Position numbers and translations under genes: made by a program | In this document: positions 9,317-18,586 of the stretch, piece after piece | Position numbering within the stretch: position 1 is the stretch's first letter | Layout: each line of letters begins with the position of its first letter | Source of the DNA: Candidatus Scalindua japonica | GTDB lineage: Bacteria; Planctomycetota; Brocadiia; Brocadiales; Scalinduaceae | Length of the DNA stretch: 64,000 nt | Reading direction: 5' to 3' | NCBI RefSeq assembly: GCF_002443295.1 | Contig: NZ_BAOS01000005.1 | Coordinates: 1 to 64,000 of the forward strand | The notes under the pieces: generated by a model | Databases searched by the model: none | Told to the model about the DNA's origin: nothing | The model's input: the letters and a program-made list of their open reading frames with translations, nothing else

Positions 9317-9410
9317 ATCCCTGGACATCAAAAATAATATAGTTATAATCTTCTCAGGTTTAATATGAAGAGACTATCACTATCTATTCAAAAATTGTAT
9401 AAACAAACAA

Positions 9411-9815
9411 TTACATACCGGCTAATTTATCATACTCGCCATAGAGAATGTTTTCTTCGTACCTCATTCTGTTGCGAAGTACTGAAAAAAGAATCCCAAA
9501 ATCCAACAAAAACCTATCACCGGAAAATCCTTTTTCATAGCTATCGAAAATTTCAAAAGCAATGCCGGATACATTTCCCCAGTCTTTTGCAAATACATCT
9601 AATTCCTTTTTGAGTTTTGTATTTTGCACTGCTGCTTTTCGGAGAGCAGGATAAAACTTTTCCTCCTCCTCTTTGAAATGCTCAAGCAGATTTGCTTTTA
9701 TTGATATTAGTTTGGTTTGTCCTTTTTTTGTAAAAAACCCAAGCTCTCTACACTCCTTGAGCGTGTCAATAATTTCCGTATGCTCTTTTTTTAATTCTTC
9801 AATTAGTGCTGACAT
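9411..9815 (-). CDS. Hemerythrin-like (HHE-type) protein
   Basis: The start MSALIEELKKEH at 9815 has GGAGG upstream; the longer frame from 9884 adds an unlikely extension. The product is 134 residues, all helical in character. Possible di-iron ligands are H12, H46 and E50 (LLEHFKEEEEKFYP), and an E in MRYEENILYGEY. The usual third and fourth histidines of the C-terminal half are missing, so iron or oxygen binding is uncertain. The protein is clearly paralogous to the one at 22775-23176: the same opening, length and YEE-type ending. Confidence 0.75.
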   Translation of the reverse strand: MSALIEELKKEHTEIIDTLKECRELGFFTKKGQTKLISIKANLLEHFKEEEEKFYPALRKAAVQNTKLKKELDVFAKDWGNVSGIAFEIFDSYEKGFSGDRFLLDFGILFSVLRNRMRYEENILYGEYDKLAGM

Positions 9816-9999
9816 TTTTCCTCCTATTGCTTTTTTCCAGTGGTTTGCCTTATAAACGGTGTAAAAAAATATTAACCTTGACATGATAAGGTTTTCAATA
9901 TTCCATACCTGTTGTTCTTTCTCAGCTATCGCCAGGCTTTTAGAGCCTAGCCAATAATTCTAATATATTATTTTTTAAAACATGAAATACCGTACATTC

Positions 10000-10710
10000 T
10001 TAGCTCTTTGTGAGGTAAATTTCACGTGCTTTCAAATTATCTTTACCTGTCTTACCTGTTTCAGTATTTTTAGAATGTTTATCTTTGCTTTCTGCAGATT
10101 TCAATCCGGTTTGATTTTCTTCTTCTGGAATGTGATAAATTATGTTTTCTGAATTATCACATTCCGTATACTTCTTAACTTCATACAATTTTACTTTTGC
10201 CTTTAGAGTCTCAGACCAATCCTTTAAATCGTTGGATACGGAATCTATCGGCATACCGATAACAGGAGACTTACAGAAAATCTCTCCCAGAACATTACGA
10301 ATGTCATTCAAGAAGACCCCCTCATTCTCTTTGCCAAATCCGTCATCATTAAACTTCTTCATAATATTCTTGTCCTCCCTGAGTCGCTGTATAATAAGCT
10401 CTATTATCAACTGTTTTGTAGTCGACCGTTCAGCAGTTACCAGTTGTTTTATAACTTGTGGGACTATATGGTTCCAAACGTTGTGCCTGGCAAGTGTAGC
10501 ATTCATAATAAACCATTGTCGGTTTGCGATATCAACTGCAAGCCCATCCGTAATCCCACCAAGACCATCTTTATTTAAAACCAACTCCCTTGACAGGAAG
10601 AAAGAACCTGGCCCAAAGAAGTAATCTGTATTTTCTAAAACCATCTTTTTCAACTCTTCTTCAGAAGTAAAAGAAGATTCGAAAAATTTACTCTTTCCAG
10701 ATATTAGCAT
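10000..10710 (-). CDS. Hypothetical protein with PDDEXK-like N-terminal region
   Basis: The protein has 236 residues, and its start has AAAAGGG about nine bases upstream. The segment GGITDGLAVDIANRQWFIMN followed by ATLARHNVWNHIVPQVIKQL resembles the strand-turn-strand core of PDDEXK-type nuclease-like proteins, in which an acidic residue and a following E/Q-x-K or E-L-x-x-H pattern occur. Here the usual E of the second strand appears as N or T, so catalysis is doubtful. The last 50 residues are Lys/Glu/Ser-rich and probably disordered. No neighbour suggests a role. Confidence 0.5.
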   Translation of the reverse strand: MLISGKSKFFESSFTSEEELKKMVLENTDYFFGPGSFFLSRELVLNKDGLGGITDGLAVDIANRQWFIMNATLARHNVWNHIVPQVIKQLVTAERSTTKQLIIELIIQRLREDKNIMKKFNDDGFGKENEGVFLNDIRNVLGEIFCKSPVIGMPIDSVSNDLKDWSETLKAKVKLYEVKKYTECDNSENIIYHIPEEENQTGLKSAESKDKHSKNTETGKTGKDNLKAREIYLTKS

Positions 10711-11220
10711 TTAATATACCCTTTTCTATAATGCATAAGCACGGAAGCAGAGCGATCTCTCCCGAACATTTTTATGAATCTATTTATTCGCTCTTCATTA
10801 TTTAAATAGAGTCAGTATAAAAAGACCATGACGTAATATGTTAATTAATACATTCAAAATGAATAGCAAAATACATTCCATTGTCATTCCCAAACTTATT
10901 ATATAGCAATTATTGTTCTAAGGTATGGTAAACATACACTTAAAGTCCTAAATCACGTTGCTGATCGAATTGATTAATTACAAAGAAATAGATATGGTTT
11001 TCTTTTTATAACACTTACAAGGTAAGGTTGTCTTATTTTATTACACTATCTGGAATATACTATGAGTGGGATCTGTTTTAAGGCACGTTAATAATCGCCC
11101 ATCAAAAACAGGTCAATTTTTTCCCCTTCCTGATTGAAATTATATAGTAGCCTTACTGTTTAGTCTTTTTAGATCTTCGCCTTACTATTATCTAATACCT
11201 TAGTTTTGTCCAGGCTATCT
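10711..11220. other. Gene-free stretch
   Basis: About 510 AT-rich bases carry no open frame with coding character on either strand. I see no repeat or strong hairpin here. It presumably holds the promoter of the minus-strand gene at 10710 and the 3' region of the gp16-like gene. Confidence 0.6.
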
Positions 11221-11595
11221 TTAAGTTGAACGTTGACTTCGAAGGATTTTGTTTAACGCCACTATGAGATTGCTGGCATCGTGTTTGGAATAGGTGTCGA
11301 GATCGCAATTGTGGAAATATTTATTTATGTAGTTCCGGAAATGGGACTCGTCCCAGCCAAGGTTCTTTTTTATCTGTTTAATATAATACTTTTGCCGTAA
11401 TGTTATCCCTTTCCCTGTGACACGATAATGCAATGTACGCACAAAATATCGCATCAGCTTATGAAACTGGCTGTCAGTTAAATCTTTGGATGAACGAACA
11501 CATGCAATCCGTTCAAGTATATTACGATACTCCTCATCAGTCAAAGAGAGTTCTTTCTTAACAATGTGAATAACCGCCAGTTTTTTATTGTCCAC
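11221..11595 (-). CDS. Phage Mu gp16/GemA-like protein (DUF1018)
   Basis: This 124-residue protein begins at a GTG with AAGGAC just upstream. It shows the gp16/GemA pattern: LAVIHIVKKELSLTDEEYRN, then RSSKDLTDSQFHKLM, and a second half with ITLRQKYYIKQIKKNLGW. In Mu-like phages this small protein influences host gene expression. No other phage genes are nearby. It lies 17 bases behind gmhB on the same strand, so it is probably cotranscribed with it and may be a domesticated copy. Confidence 0.75.
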   Translation of the reverse strand: MDNKKLAVIHIVKKELSLTDEEYRNILERIACVRSSKDLTDSQFHKLMRYFVRTLHYRVTGKGITLRQKYYIKQIKKNLGWDESHFRNYINKYFHNCDLDTYSKHDASNLIVALNKILRSQRST

Positions 11596-11612
11596 AATGT
11601 CCTTAAAACTTT

Positions 11613-12170
11613 TTAGAAATTTTGTATAAGATGTTTTACCGCACTCAACATATCCGGCTTAATGTAATCAGCCCTGGTATCATTCTGGTACTCTCTACCA
11701 TATCCGGTCAGTACTAAATATGTAGTCAAACCCAACTTAAACCCGGCTTCAACATCACTATCTCTGTCCCCTACAAGGGCTATTTCATTTGCATTAAGTT
11801 TCTCTTTATCCATAACATCTTCGATTAATTTAGTACCGGGTTTTCTACATTGGCATTTCCGGGTATATTCGGGTATTGTTCCGTCAGGATGATGGGGACA
11901 GTAAAGGACCTTCTCTATTTTACACCTGTTTTTATCAAAACAACTAAGCATATACCGTGTCAGATCAAGGAATTGCTTCTCTTTATAATAACCCCTTGCA
12001 ATACCTGCCTGATTTGTAATTATATAAATTTTTATATTACAGTCTGTTAGTAATCTGAGGGCTTCAAGAGTACCTGGTATTAATTCAAAATCTTCAATCT
12101 TATGAACATAGTTCCTCTCATAATTTATTGTACCGTCTCGGTCCAAAAATACAGTTTTCACTCTGCTCAT
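11613..12170 (-). CDS. gmhB: D-glycero-D-manno-heptose 1,7-bisphosphate 7-phosphatase
   Basis: This 185-residue HAD-superfamily phosphatase removes the 7-phosphate in ADP-heptose synthesis for lipopolysaccharide inner core. The nucleophile motif is FLDRDGTI (DxD), motif II is IITNQAGIARG, and motif IV is VGDRDSDVEAG. A Cys/His zinc loop CPHHPDGT ... CQCRKP, typical of GmhB, is complete. Length is normal. It sits between a coiled-coil membrane protein upstream and a gp16-like gene downstream, all on the minus strand. It supports a Gram-negative envelope. Confidence 0.93.
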   Translation of the reverse strand: MSRVKTVFLDRDGTINYERNYVHKIEDFELIPGTLEALRLLTDCNIKIYIITNQAGIARGYYKEKQFLDLTRYMLSCFDKNRCKIEKVLYCPHHPDGTIPEYTRKCQCRKPGTKLIEDVMDKEKLNANEIALVGDRDSDVEAGFKLGLTTYLVLTGYGREYQNDTRADYIKPDMLSAVKHLIQNF

Positions 12171-12219
12171 TAATTGGTAAGTCCTATAAAAAAAGCCAGG
12201 AAAATATGGAAGTAATATT

Positions 12220-12807
12220 TTATTGAAGACTGGTTACGAGGTTTTTCAATATCGTTTTGAGTTCCGGATCATAGTTTTCTGAAATGCCAAGCCTGTTAGC
12301 CTGAGATTCTAACGCAATCTTGAGTATCATCTTTTCTCTGGACTCTGCTGCAAGTTTACTCACTAATTCATCATTACGGTCTCTCAACTCTCTTAATTGC
12401 GTCTCTTCTCTACTGATATCCACATCTCCTATTATTGGATCCTGTGTGCGATTCTCTACTAATTTGATAACCTTCTGTATCTCACTGACATCTTTTTCAA
12501 GTATTTTTATTGTTGTTGCGAGTGATGTGTATTTTTCTTTAATGGTTGCATAATCTTTAATTATTTGCCCTTTCTCCACACTCAAACCATATCTAACAGC
12601 CTCCAACTCTTTAGTTTTGATATCAAGTTTTTTGATCTCTTGGTTAAGGTCTTCCACTCTTTGCTCTAATAATATCGTCTGCACAACCTTATTTCTGTAT
12701 CTATCAGCAAATCTTATGGATACAAACAGGCACACTATGCAGATAATAACTAAAGCACCGCCTGCAACAAGGACTCTTTTAAATTTTTCATCTTGTGTCA
12801 ATTTCAT
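12220..12807 (-). CDS. Single-pass membrane protein with coiled coil
   Basis: The protein has 195 residues. After a short basic N-terminus there is one membrane segment at about residues 11-31 (VLVAGGALVIICIVCLFVS). Residues 40-170 are heptad-rich and strongly charged, consistent with a long periplasmic or cytoplasmic coiled coil. I recognise no named family. It is 49 bases upstream of gmhB, so an envelope role is possible. It is divergent from gcvT. Confidence 0.7.
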   Translation of the reverse strand: MKLTQDEKFKRVLVAGGALVIICIVCLFVSIRFADRYRNKVVQTILLEQRVEDLNQEIKKLDIKTKELEAVRYGLSVEKGQIIKDYATIKEKYTSLATTIKILEKDVSEIQKVIKLVENRTQDPIIGDVDISREETQLRELRDRNDELVSKLAAESREKMILKIALESQANRLGISENYDPELKTILKNLVTSLQ

Positions 12808-12921
12808 ATTTTTTAATAATTATTCCCTTTGATATTTGAGCTCAAGTTTAATATATTATTACGTCTTAAACTTTACAAGTTAATTATTGTGTAATTATTA
12901 TTACAGAAAGTGGATATTTAG

Positions 12922-14019
12922 TTGGAAAATCTCCTCAAAAAGACACAATTATATGACGTACATGTAGATCTCGGTGCCAAGATCGTAGATTACTACAACT
13001 TTAAGATGCCATTACAATATGATAGCATCATAAGCGAACATAAGTGTGTAAGAAGCAATGCCGGTCTTTTTGATATCTCACATATGGGAGAATTTGTAAT
13101 AGACGGCAAAGGGGCGACGGATTTTGTTCAGAAGATAATAACCAATGACGTAAAACACCTCCAGGATTGTACGGCAGTGTACTCCCCTATTTGCGACGAG
13201 GAAGGCGGAACTATCGATGATATTATAGTTTATAAATATACCTCTGAAAAATATATGTTCGTAGTAAATTGCTCCACTACCAAAAGAGACTTAAAGTGGA
13301 TTAATAAACATAAAACTGAAGATATAAATATATATAACAAAAGCGACCAAATCTCCCTTCTGGCCCTTCAAGGACCTAGATCTGAAGAGATAATGCGACT
13401 CATTTTTGGGGATAAATGCGCCTCTCTCTCTCGTTTCCAATTTATAGAGATAAATGAACACGAAATGAAACCAACTATATCCAGGACCGGTTACACCGGA
13501 GAAGATGGATTTGAGATATTTGTCGACAATTCACATTGCATAAAATTATGGGATCTATTACTAGAAAAAGGAAAAAAGATGGGACTGAAACCTGCTGGCC
13601 TTGGAGCGAGAGATACCTTAAGACTGGAAGCCGGTTACCTGCTCTTTGGCCATGAGATTGATGATTTTACAACACCTTTTGAAGCAGGTATCGGCTGGAC
13701 CGTAAAATTTGATAAACCTGAATTTATTGGAAAAGAACCTTTATTAAGATCAAAAAAATATGGTTCAAAGAGAAAACTTATTGCGTTCAAGATGCTTGAT
13801 AAGGGCATCCCCAGAACAGATAATGAGATCGTCCTCAATGGCAATGTTATAGGCAAGGTAACAAGTGGGACTTTCAGCCCTAGCCTGCAAATAGGCATAG
13901 GTCGTGGTTATGTGCTTAAACATATTGCTGAGCACAAAAGCCAGATAAGTATAAGGATCAGGGACAAAGATTTTCCTGCAAAGATAGTAAGTACTCCTTT
14001 TGTCACCCGGGATCAGTGA
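12922..14019 (+). CDS. gcvT: Aminomethyltransferase, glycine cleavage T protein
   Basis: The 365-residue protein transfers the aminomethyl carbon of glycine from the H protein to tetrahydrofolate. The start is TTG at 12922; the following KKTQLYDVHVDLGAKIVDYY aligns with the normal GcvT N-terminus. Family motifs include FDISHMGE, a central TGYTGEDGFEI and GLGARDTLRLEAG. Length is typical. No other gcv gene is adjacent; leuS follows after 139 bases. The spacer contains imperfect GACGTCA-containing repeats that could form a hairpin at about 14070-14125. Confidence 0.95.
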   Translation: MENLLKKTQLYDVHVDLGAKIVDYYNFKMPLQYDSIISEHKCVRSNAGLFDISHMGEFVIDGKGATDFVQKIITNDVKHLQDCTAVYSPICDEEGGTIDDIIVYKYTSEKYMFVVNCSTTKRDLKWINKHKTEDINIYNKSDQISLLALQGPRSEEIMRLIFGDKCASLSRFQFIEINEHEMKPTISRTGYTGEDGFEIFVDNSHCIKLWDLLLEKGKKMGLKPAGLGARDTLRLEAGYLLFGHEIDDFTTPFEAGIGWTVKFDKPEFIGKEPLLRSKKYGSKRKLIAFKMLDKGIPRTDNEIVLNGNVIGKVTSGTFSPSLQIGIGRGYVLKHIAEHKSQISIRIRDKDFPAKIVSTPFVTRDQ

Positions 14020-14158
14020 TTTTATGTCGGGTATGAAGATCCGACTAAAACAATAACCTTGACTCCGCCTAAGATGACGTCACGCTGAGCGCCAGCCAGA
14101 CGTCATTCTGGCCGGTAGTCGAAGTGCTATTAACATTAAATTTAATATATACCTAATC

Positions 14159-16678
14159 ATGAACAATAGAGAATACAAATTTAGCGAAATAGAGAAAAAA
14201 TGGCAGGATTTCTGGGAAGGGAGTGGTCTTTTTCGTGTAGATGAGGAATGCGACAAAAATAAGTTTTACTGCCTCGTCATGTTTCCATATCCCTCCGGTA
14301 CACTTCACGTAGGACACGGCAGAAACTATATTATAGGAGATGTTGTCTCCCGCTACAAAATTATGAAAGGGTACAGAGTACTCTCTCCTATTGGATGGGA
14401 CGCCTTTGGCCTGCCGGCTGAGAATGCGGCAATTGCGAACAGCATCCATCCCTCCATACATACAAAGAACAATATCAAAAAAATGAAAATACAGCTCGAA
14501 AAATGGGGTGTAGGCTACGATTGGGATAGAGAAGTCGCATCCTGTGAACCTGACTATTACAAATGGACACAATGGATTTTCCTTAAACTATTTGAACAAA
14601 ATCTGGCATATAAAAAGAAAGCTGCTGTAAACTGGTGCCCTTCCTGCGCGACAGTCCTGGCAAACGAACAGGTAGTTGACGACCTTTGCGAAAGATGTGA
14701 TACAAAGGTCAAACAGAGGGATCTTGAACAGTGGTTTTTTAAAATCAGTGACTATGCACAAAGGTTGCTTGATGATCTTGATACACTCGACGGATGGCCG
14801 GAACGAGTAAGGACCATGCAGGCAAACTGGATTGGCAGGAGCGAAGGCGCAAAGATCAACTTTGCATTAGACGGGTCTGACAAGGCTGTCCCATGCTTCA
14901 CCACAAGGCCTGATACTATATTTGGCGTCACATTTATGTCATTAGCCCCTGAGCACCCCATTATAAGCGAATTGATTGATGGTACTGAGTACGAAAAACC
15001 TGTATCAGCATTCATTGAGAGAGTAAGAGGGCAAAGCACCATTGAAAGAACTTCTGAAAGCACTGAAAAGGAGGGTATCTTTACAGGCAGATATGTCATC
15101 AACCCTGTAAACAATGAAAGAGTGCCTTTATGGATTTCAAATTACGCACTGATGGGGTACGGTACCGGAGCTGTTATGGCCGTACCTGCTCATGATCAGA
15201 GGGATTTTGAATTTGCAAAGAAATACAATCTGCCCATAAAACTCGTCATTCAACCTGCAGGCGATGATACTATTCTAAATCCGGATGAGATGCAGGAAGC
15301 ATATGTTGAAGATGGAGTACAGGTTAACTCCGATCAGTTTAACGGCATACCGAACAGAGAAGCTATCCCAAAGATTTTAGATTTCTTTGAAGAAAAAGAT
15401 ATTGGAGAGAAAAATATAAATTTCAGACTGAGAGACTGGTTAATATCAAGACAAAGATACTGGGGCGCCCCTATACCTATTATTTATTGTGATAGCTGTG
15501 GAACAGTACCCGTAGCAGAGGAAAACCTCCCGGTACTTCTACCGGACCATGTAGAATTTAAGCCGCATGGACGTAGCCCGCTTGATGATGTAGACGAATT
15601 TGTAAAGGTGACCTGCCCAAAATGCGGAGGCGGTGCAAGACGGGAGACGGATACGATGGACACCTTCGTTGATTCGAGCTGGTATTTTCTCCGGTATATT
15701 TCATCTAAAGACAATAACCAGGCGTTTGACACGACAACTGCTAATAAATGGCTGCCGGTTGACCAATATATTGGAGGCATTGAACATGCGATCTTACACC
15801 TCCTCTATTCACGGTTTATAACAAAGGTATTTTTTGATCTCAAACTTATAAACTTCAATGAGCCCTTTAAAAACCTTTTCACACAAGGTATGATCATAAA
15901 AGACGGGGCCAAGATGTCTAAGTCAAAAGGGAACGTTGTTAATCCTGATCTGTTCACCGATAAATATGGAACGGATACGCAGCGCCTCTATACCCTATTT
16001 ATTGCCCCGCCACAGCGAGACGCTGAATGGAATGACAGGGGCGTGATCGGTTCATACCGTTTCCTGAACAGGCTATGGAACACTATTACGTCATTTGAAG
16101 AACACTTTAATACTATTCCTACATCAGAGATCAAACGCAACTTATTTTCAAAAGAGACAAAAGAACTTTACAGACAGATAAATATAACAATAAAAAAAGT
16201 TACTGAGGATATAGAAAAATCCTGGAGTTTTAACACAGCAATCGCCTCAATAATGGAAATGCTGAATATAGTAGTAGATTTCAGCGCTGAGTTAAGAGGC
16301 AAGGATTTTAATGATGAGGTTAATATCAATGCTTTGAATGTCCTGAGACTTTCTCTTGAGACAACGGTTAAGATTCTGGCTCCATTCGTACCCCATATAT
16401 GCGAAGAACTATGGGAGATACTCGAAAAAAATCCAAGTATATTCTCCGAACCCTGGCCGACGTATGATGAGAGCGCAATTGCAGCCGATGAGGTGGAAAT
16501 GGTGATCCAGATAAATGGTAAAGTAAGAAGCAAACTGGTTGTACCGTCAGAAATAAATGAGGATGACTTAAAATTACTCGTAATGGAAAACAAAAAGATA
16601 CATGAAAATTTGAATGGAAAGAGGATAATTAAAACTATTGTAATTCCAAAGAAGCTTGTAAACCTCGTGGTCAGATAA
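14159..16678 (+). CDS. leuS: Leucyl-tRNA synthetase
   Basis: This 839-residue class Ia synthetase charges tRNA-Leu. The HIGH-type motif is HVGHGRNY (about residue 49), and the KMSKS motif is AKMSKSKGN (about 582). A zinc-binding region CPSCATVLAN ... CERC is present. The CP1 editing domain lies at roughly 220-420 and contains the TTRPDT threonine-rich motif. Tail domains end in KVRSKLVVP. Length is normal. No strong ribosome binding site precedes the ATG. Confidence 0.97.
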   Translation: MNNREYKFSEIEKKWQDFWEGSGLFRVDEECDKNKFYCLVMFPYPSGTLHVGHGRNYIIGDVVSRYKIMKGYRVLSPIGWDAFGLPAENAAIANSIHPSIHTKNNIKKMKIQLEKWGVGYDWDREVASCEPDYYKWTQWIFLKLFEQNLAYKKKAAVNWCPSCATVLANEQVVDDLCERCDTKVKQRDLEQWFFKISDYAQRLLDDLDTLDGWPERVRTMQANWIGRSEGAKINFALDGSDKAVPCFTTRPDTIFGVTFMSLAPEHPIISELIDGTEYEKPVSAFIERVRGQSTIERTSESTEKEGIFTGRYVINPVNNERVPLWISNYALMGYGTGAVMAVPAHDQRDFEFAKKYNLPIKLVIQPAGDDTILNPDEMQEAYVEDGVQVNSDQFNGIPNREAIPKILDFFEEKDIGEKNINFRLRDWLISRQRYWGAPIPIIYCDSCGTVPVAEENLPVLLPDHVEFKPHGRSPLDDVDEFVKVTCPKCGGGARRETDTMDTFVDSSWYFLRYISSKDNNQAFDTTTANKWLPVDQYIGGIEHAILHLLYSRFITKVFFDLKLINFNEPFKNLFTQGMIIKDGAKMSKSKGNVVNPDLFTDKYGTDTQRLYTLFIAPPQRDAEWNDRGVIGSYRFLNRLWNTITSFEEHFNTIPTSEIKRNLFSKETKELYRQINITIKKVTEDIEKSWSFNTAIASIMEMLNIVVDFSAELRGKDFNDEVNINALNVLRLSLETTVKILAPFVPHICEELWEILEKNPSIFSEPWPTYDESAIAADEVEMVIQINGKVRSKLVVPSEINEDDLKLLVMENKKIHENLNGKRIIKTIVIPKKLVNLVVR

Positions 16679-16707
16679 ATAACAGTTTTCTACTATTAAT
16701 AAATCGG

Positions 16708-17418
16708 ATGAGAGTCCCAAATGCCTGTAAAAATCGTTTTTTGTTTTTTGTCCTCTTTTTATTACAAATTAAACCTGTCCCTGGACAGATGAATATTTCT
16801 CACCAGATTAGAGATATTTATGTGTCGGATGATAAAGGAAATGGAATTCAAAGCGAACTATTTAAAGTAGACTTTCAAGATAGTCGATCTGGATTGGGCA
16901 CAACTGATGAATATGGATATAAACAAATTTATCTGTTATGTAAAAATGGAGATCAAATCGAAGTTATTCCCGAAAGTGGAAACTACTTTCAACGAACAAT
17001 TGATTGTACAAAGAGCAGGACAATAAATGTAGAACTGGGTAAAAAGAGGCTCTATAAACTTATTTTTATTAATGGCAATGAAATAGTAGCTGAAATAGTA
17101 GCTATGGACCATGAAAAAATTAAGATTGATCCCGTTGATGGTCTTCCAACGGTAACAATATTTTTTAGAGACCTGGACCAGATAATTACAGTAAAAAATC
17201 TCAAAACTACCGGTAAAATTGGAAGCAGGGTTGTAACAGGTGCTGGAATTGGCGCCGGAATTGGTGCTCTCTTTTTTGGAATTGGTGCTATCCCGGGCGC
17301 TATTATTGGAAGTATTTTTGGTGGAACAACTTCAACAACAGTTATTGGAGATGGAAAAGACGTGTTGCCAATATATTACGCACCGAAAGCAAACTTAAAG
17401 AAGGAACTGAATTATTAA
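16708..17418 (+). CDS. Exported protein with C-terminal glycine-zipper segment
   Basis: The protein has 236 residues. A basic start and hydrophobic stretch RFLFFVLFLLQIKPVPGQ form a probable signal peptide. The middle (about 40-110) looks like a beta-rich carboxypeptidase-regulatory-like fold (DEYGYKQIYLLCKNGD). Residues about 172-205 form a glycine zipper (GAGIGAGIGALFFGIGAIPG), likely inserting into or spanning a membrane. It lies 29 bases behind leuS and may share its transcript. Function is unknown; envelope association is inferred. Confidence 0.65.
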   Translation: MRVPNACKNRFLFFVLFLLQIKPVPGQMNISHQIRDIYVSDDKGNGIQSELFKVDFQDSRSGLGTTDEYGYKQIYLLCKNGDQIEVIPESGNYFQRTIDCTKSRTINVELGKKRLYKLIFINGNEIVAEIVAMDHEKIKIDPVDGLPTVTIFFRDLDQIITVKNLKTTGKIGSRVVTGAGIGAGIGALFFGIGAIPGAIIGSIFGGTTSTTVIGDGKDVLPIYYAPKANLKKELNY

Positions 17419-17453
17419 GCATTAAGATAGTAATAATTAAAATGAAGTGAATT

Positions 17454-18470
17454 TCAACTAACAAGTTTATGTAAGTATGTAGTTTTTACCCAATCTTCAT
17501 TTCTGTACTTTTTCTGATAATGAGTAAGTAAGTGCATGATCACATCTTTAACCTCCAGCCTCTCAATTTCCTTGATCCTGAAGTAATTCCACTCAGGAAA
17601 AACACTGAGCCATTTTTTCATCTCCCTATGAACATTTTTTATCTCTTTAATACCATACATCTCATTTTCAGCATACCATTTAACTAAATGACCTTCCAAT
17701 TCCCTCTCCCACTGTTTCATTATCCTGGTTCTTCCTACACCCGATCTTTTGCCGTTATTCGTTAATTCCATCACCTGGCTTCCATGTGCAATCAATTCAT
17801 GATACATAGTGCCAATTAATGACTTCTCGCTTGTCTCTTTAAAGGTACGGGCAACATGAATTTGATGAACAGCCTTACCACACATAAAATATGTTAAATC
17901 AACATAATATGGATGATACCAGATCTCATATGTTATATGACTGTTTTTCTTGTTAAATTCAGTTAGTATTTCATAACATCTGTGAGCTTCACACAACCTG
18001 TTAATCACTTTTTTATATGTTTTGAAGAATATCTCATTTGTAGGCTCCCAGTCGTATCTTTTTAAGCTGCCTATCAGTTTATACTCTTTTTTTGCATCTA
18101 TATATATGTTATCAGGACGTACCTTTCCTTCAGCTAATCGTGATTTTTCCAGCTCTAATCTTACCTGCCATTCACCATTTATTTTTAATCTCTTCTGCTG
18201 TCCATAGTACCCCGGATAGTGTACGATTTCAGAACCAGATGTGTTCAATCCTGTACCATTAAGAATAAGCCCCATCACCGCTGCTGCCATTCCGGTTTTA
18301 ACAGTATATCCAGCGAACGTAATACCAGGTATGTCGCTGAACATGAATTGTCTTCTACCATAATTGAGTTCTGAATTATTGTTTCTTGAATTATTGTTTT
18401 TATTATAGAGCGTAAGCATAAACTCGCACGAAAAGCGCTTGATGCAAAAATTTTTTTCAATCGTACTCAA
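17454..18470 (-). CDS. Putative zinc metallopeptidase-like protein (HELIAH)
   Basis: The longest frame starts at a TTG (18470), and internal ATG codons at residues 18 and 43 are also possible. The notable feature is MYHELIAHGSQVME at about residues 230-243, an HExxH zinc-binding motif. Downstream ELEGHLVKWYAENEMYG could supply a third ligand. Residues about 50-75 are hydrophobic (TVKTGMAAAVMGLILNGTG). The rest has no family I recognise. It is convergent with the glycine-zipper gene. A protease role is inferred from the motif alone. Confidence 0.5.
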   Translation of the reverse strand: MSTIEKNFCIKRFSCEFMLTLYNKNNNSRNNNSELNYGRRQFMFSDIPGITFAGYTVKTGMAAAVMGLILNGTGLNTSGSEIVHYPGYYGQQKRLKINGEWQVRLELEKSRLAEGKVRPDNIYIDAKKEYKLIGSLKRYDWEPTNEIFFKTYKKVINRLCEAHRCYEILTEFNKKNSHITYEIWYHPYYVDLTYFMCGKAVHQIHVARTFKETSEKSLIGTMYHELIAHGSQVMELTNNGKRSGVGRTRIMKQWERELEGHLVKWYAENEMYGIKEIKNVHREMKKWLSVFPEWNYFRIKEIERLEVKDVIMHLLTHYQKKYRNEDWVKTTYLHKLVS

Positions 18471-18586
18471 AAATTACGTTAAAAGAAGACAGTATAAAAC
18501 TGCACAGCACCAACAATGGAGATAATTTGCAAATTTGAAAACACCTCTCCTACGGTTTTTTGTTTTTTACTTTAAAAATCACCAAT

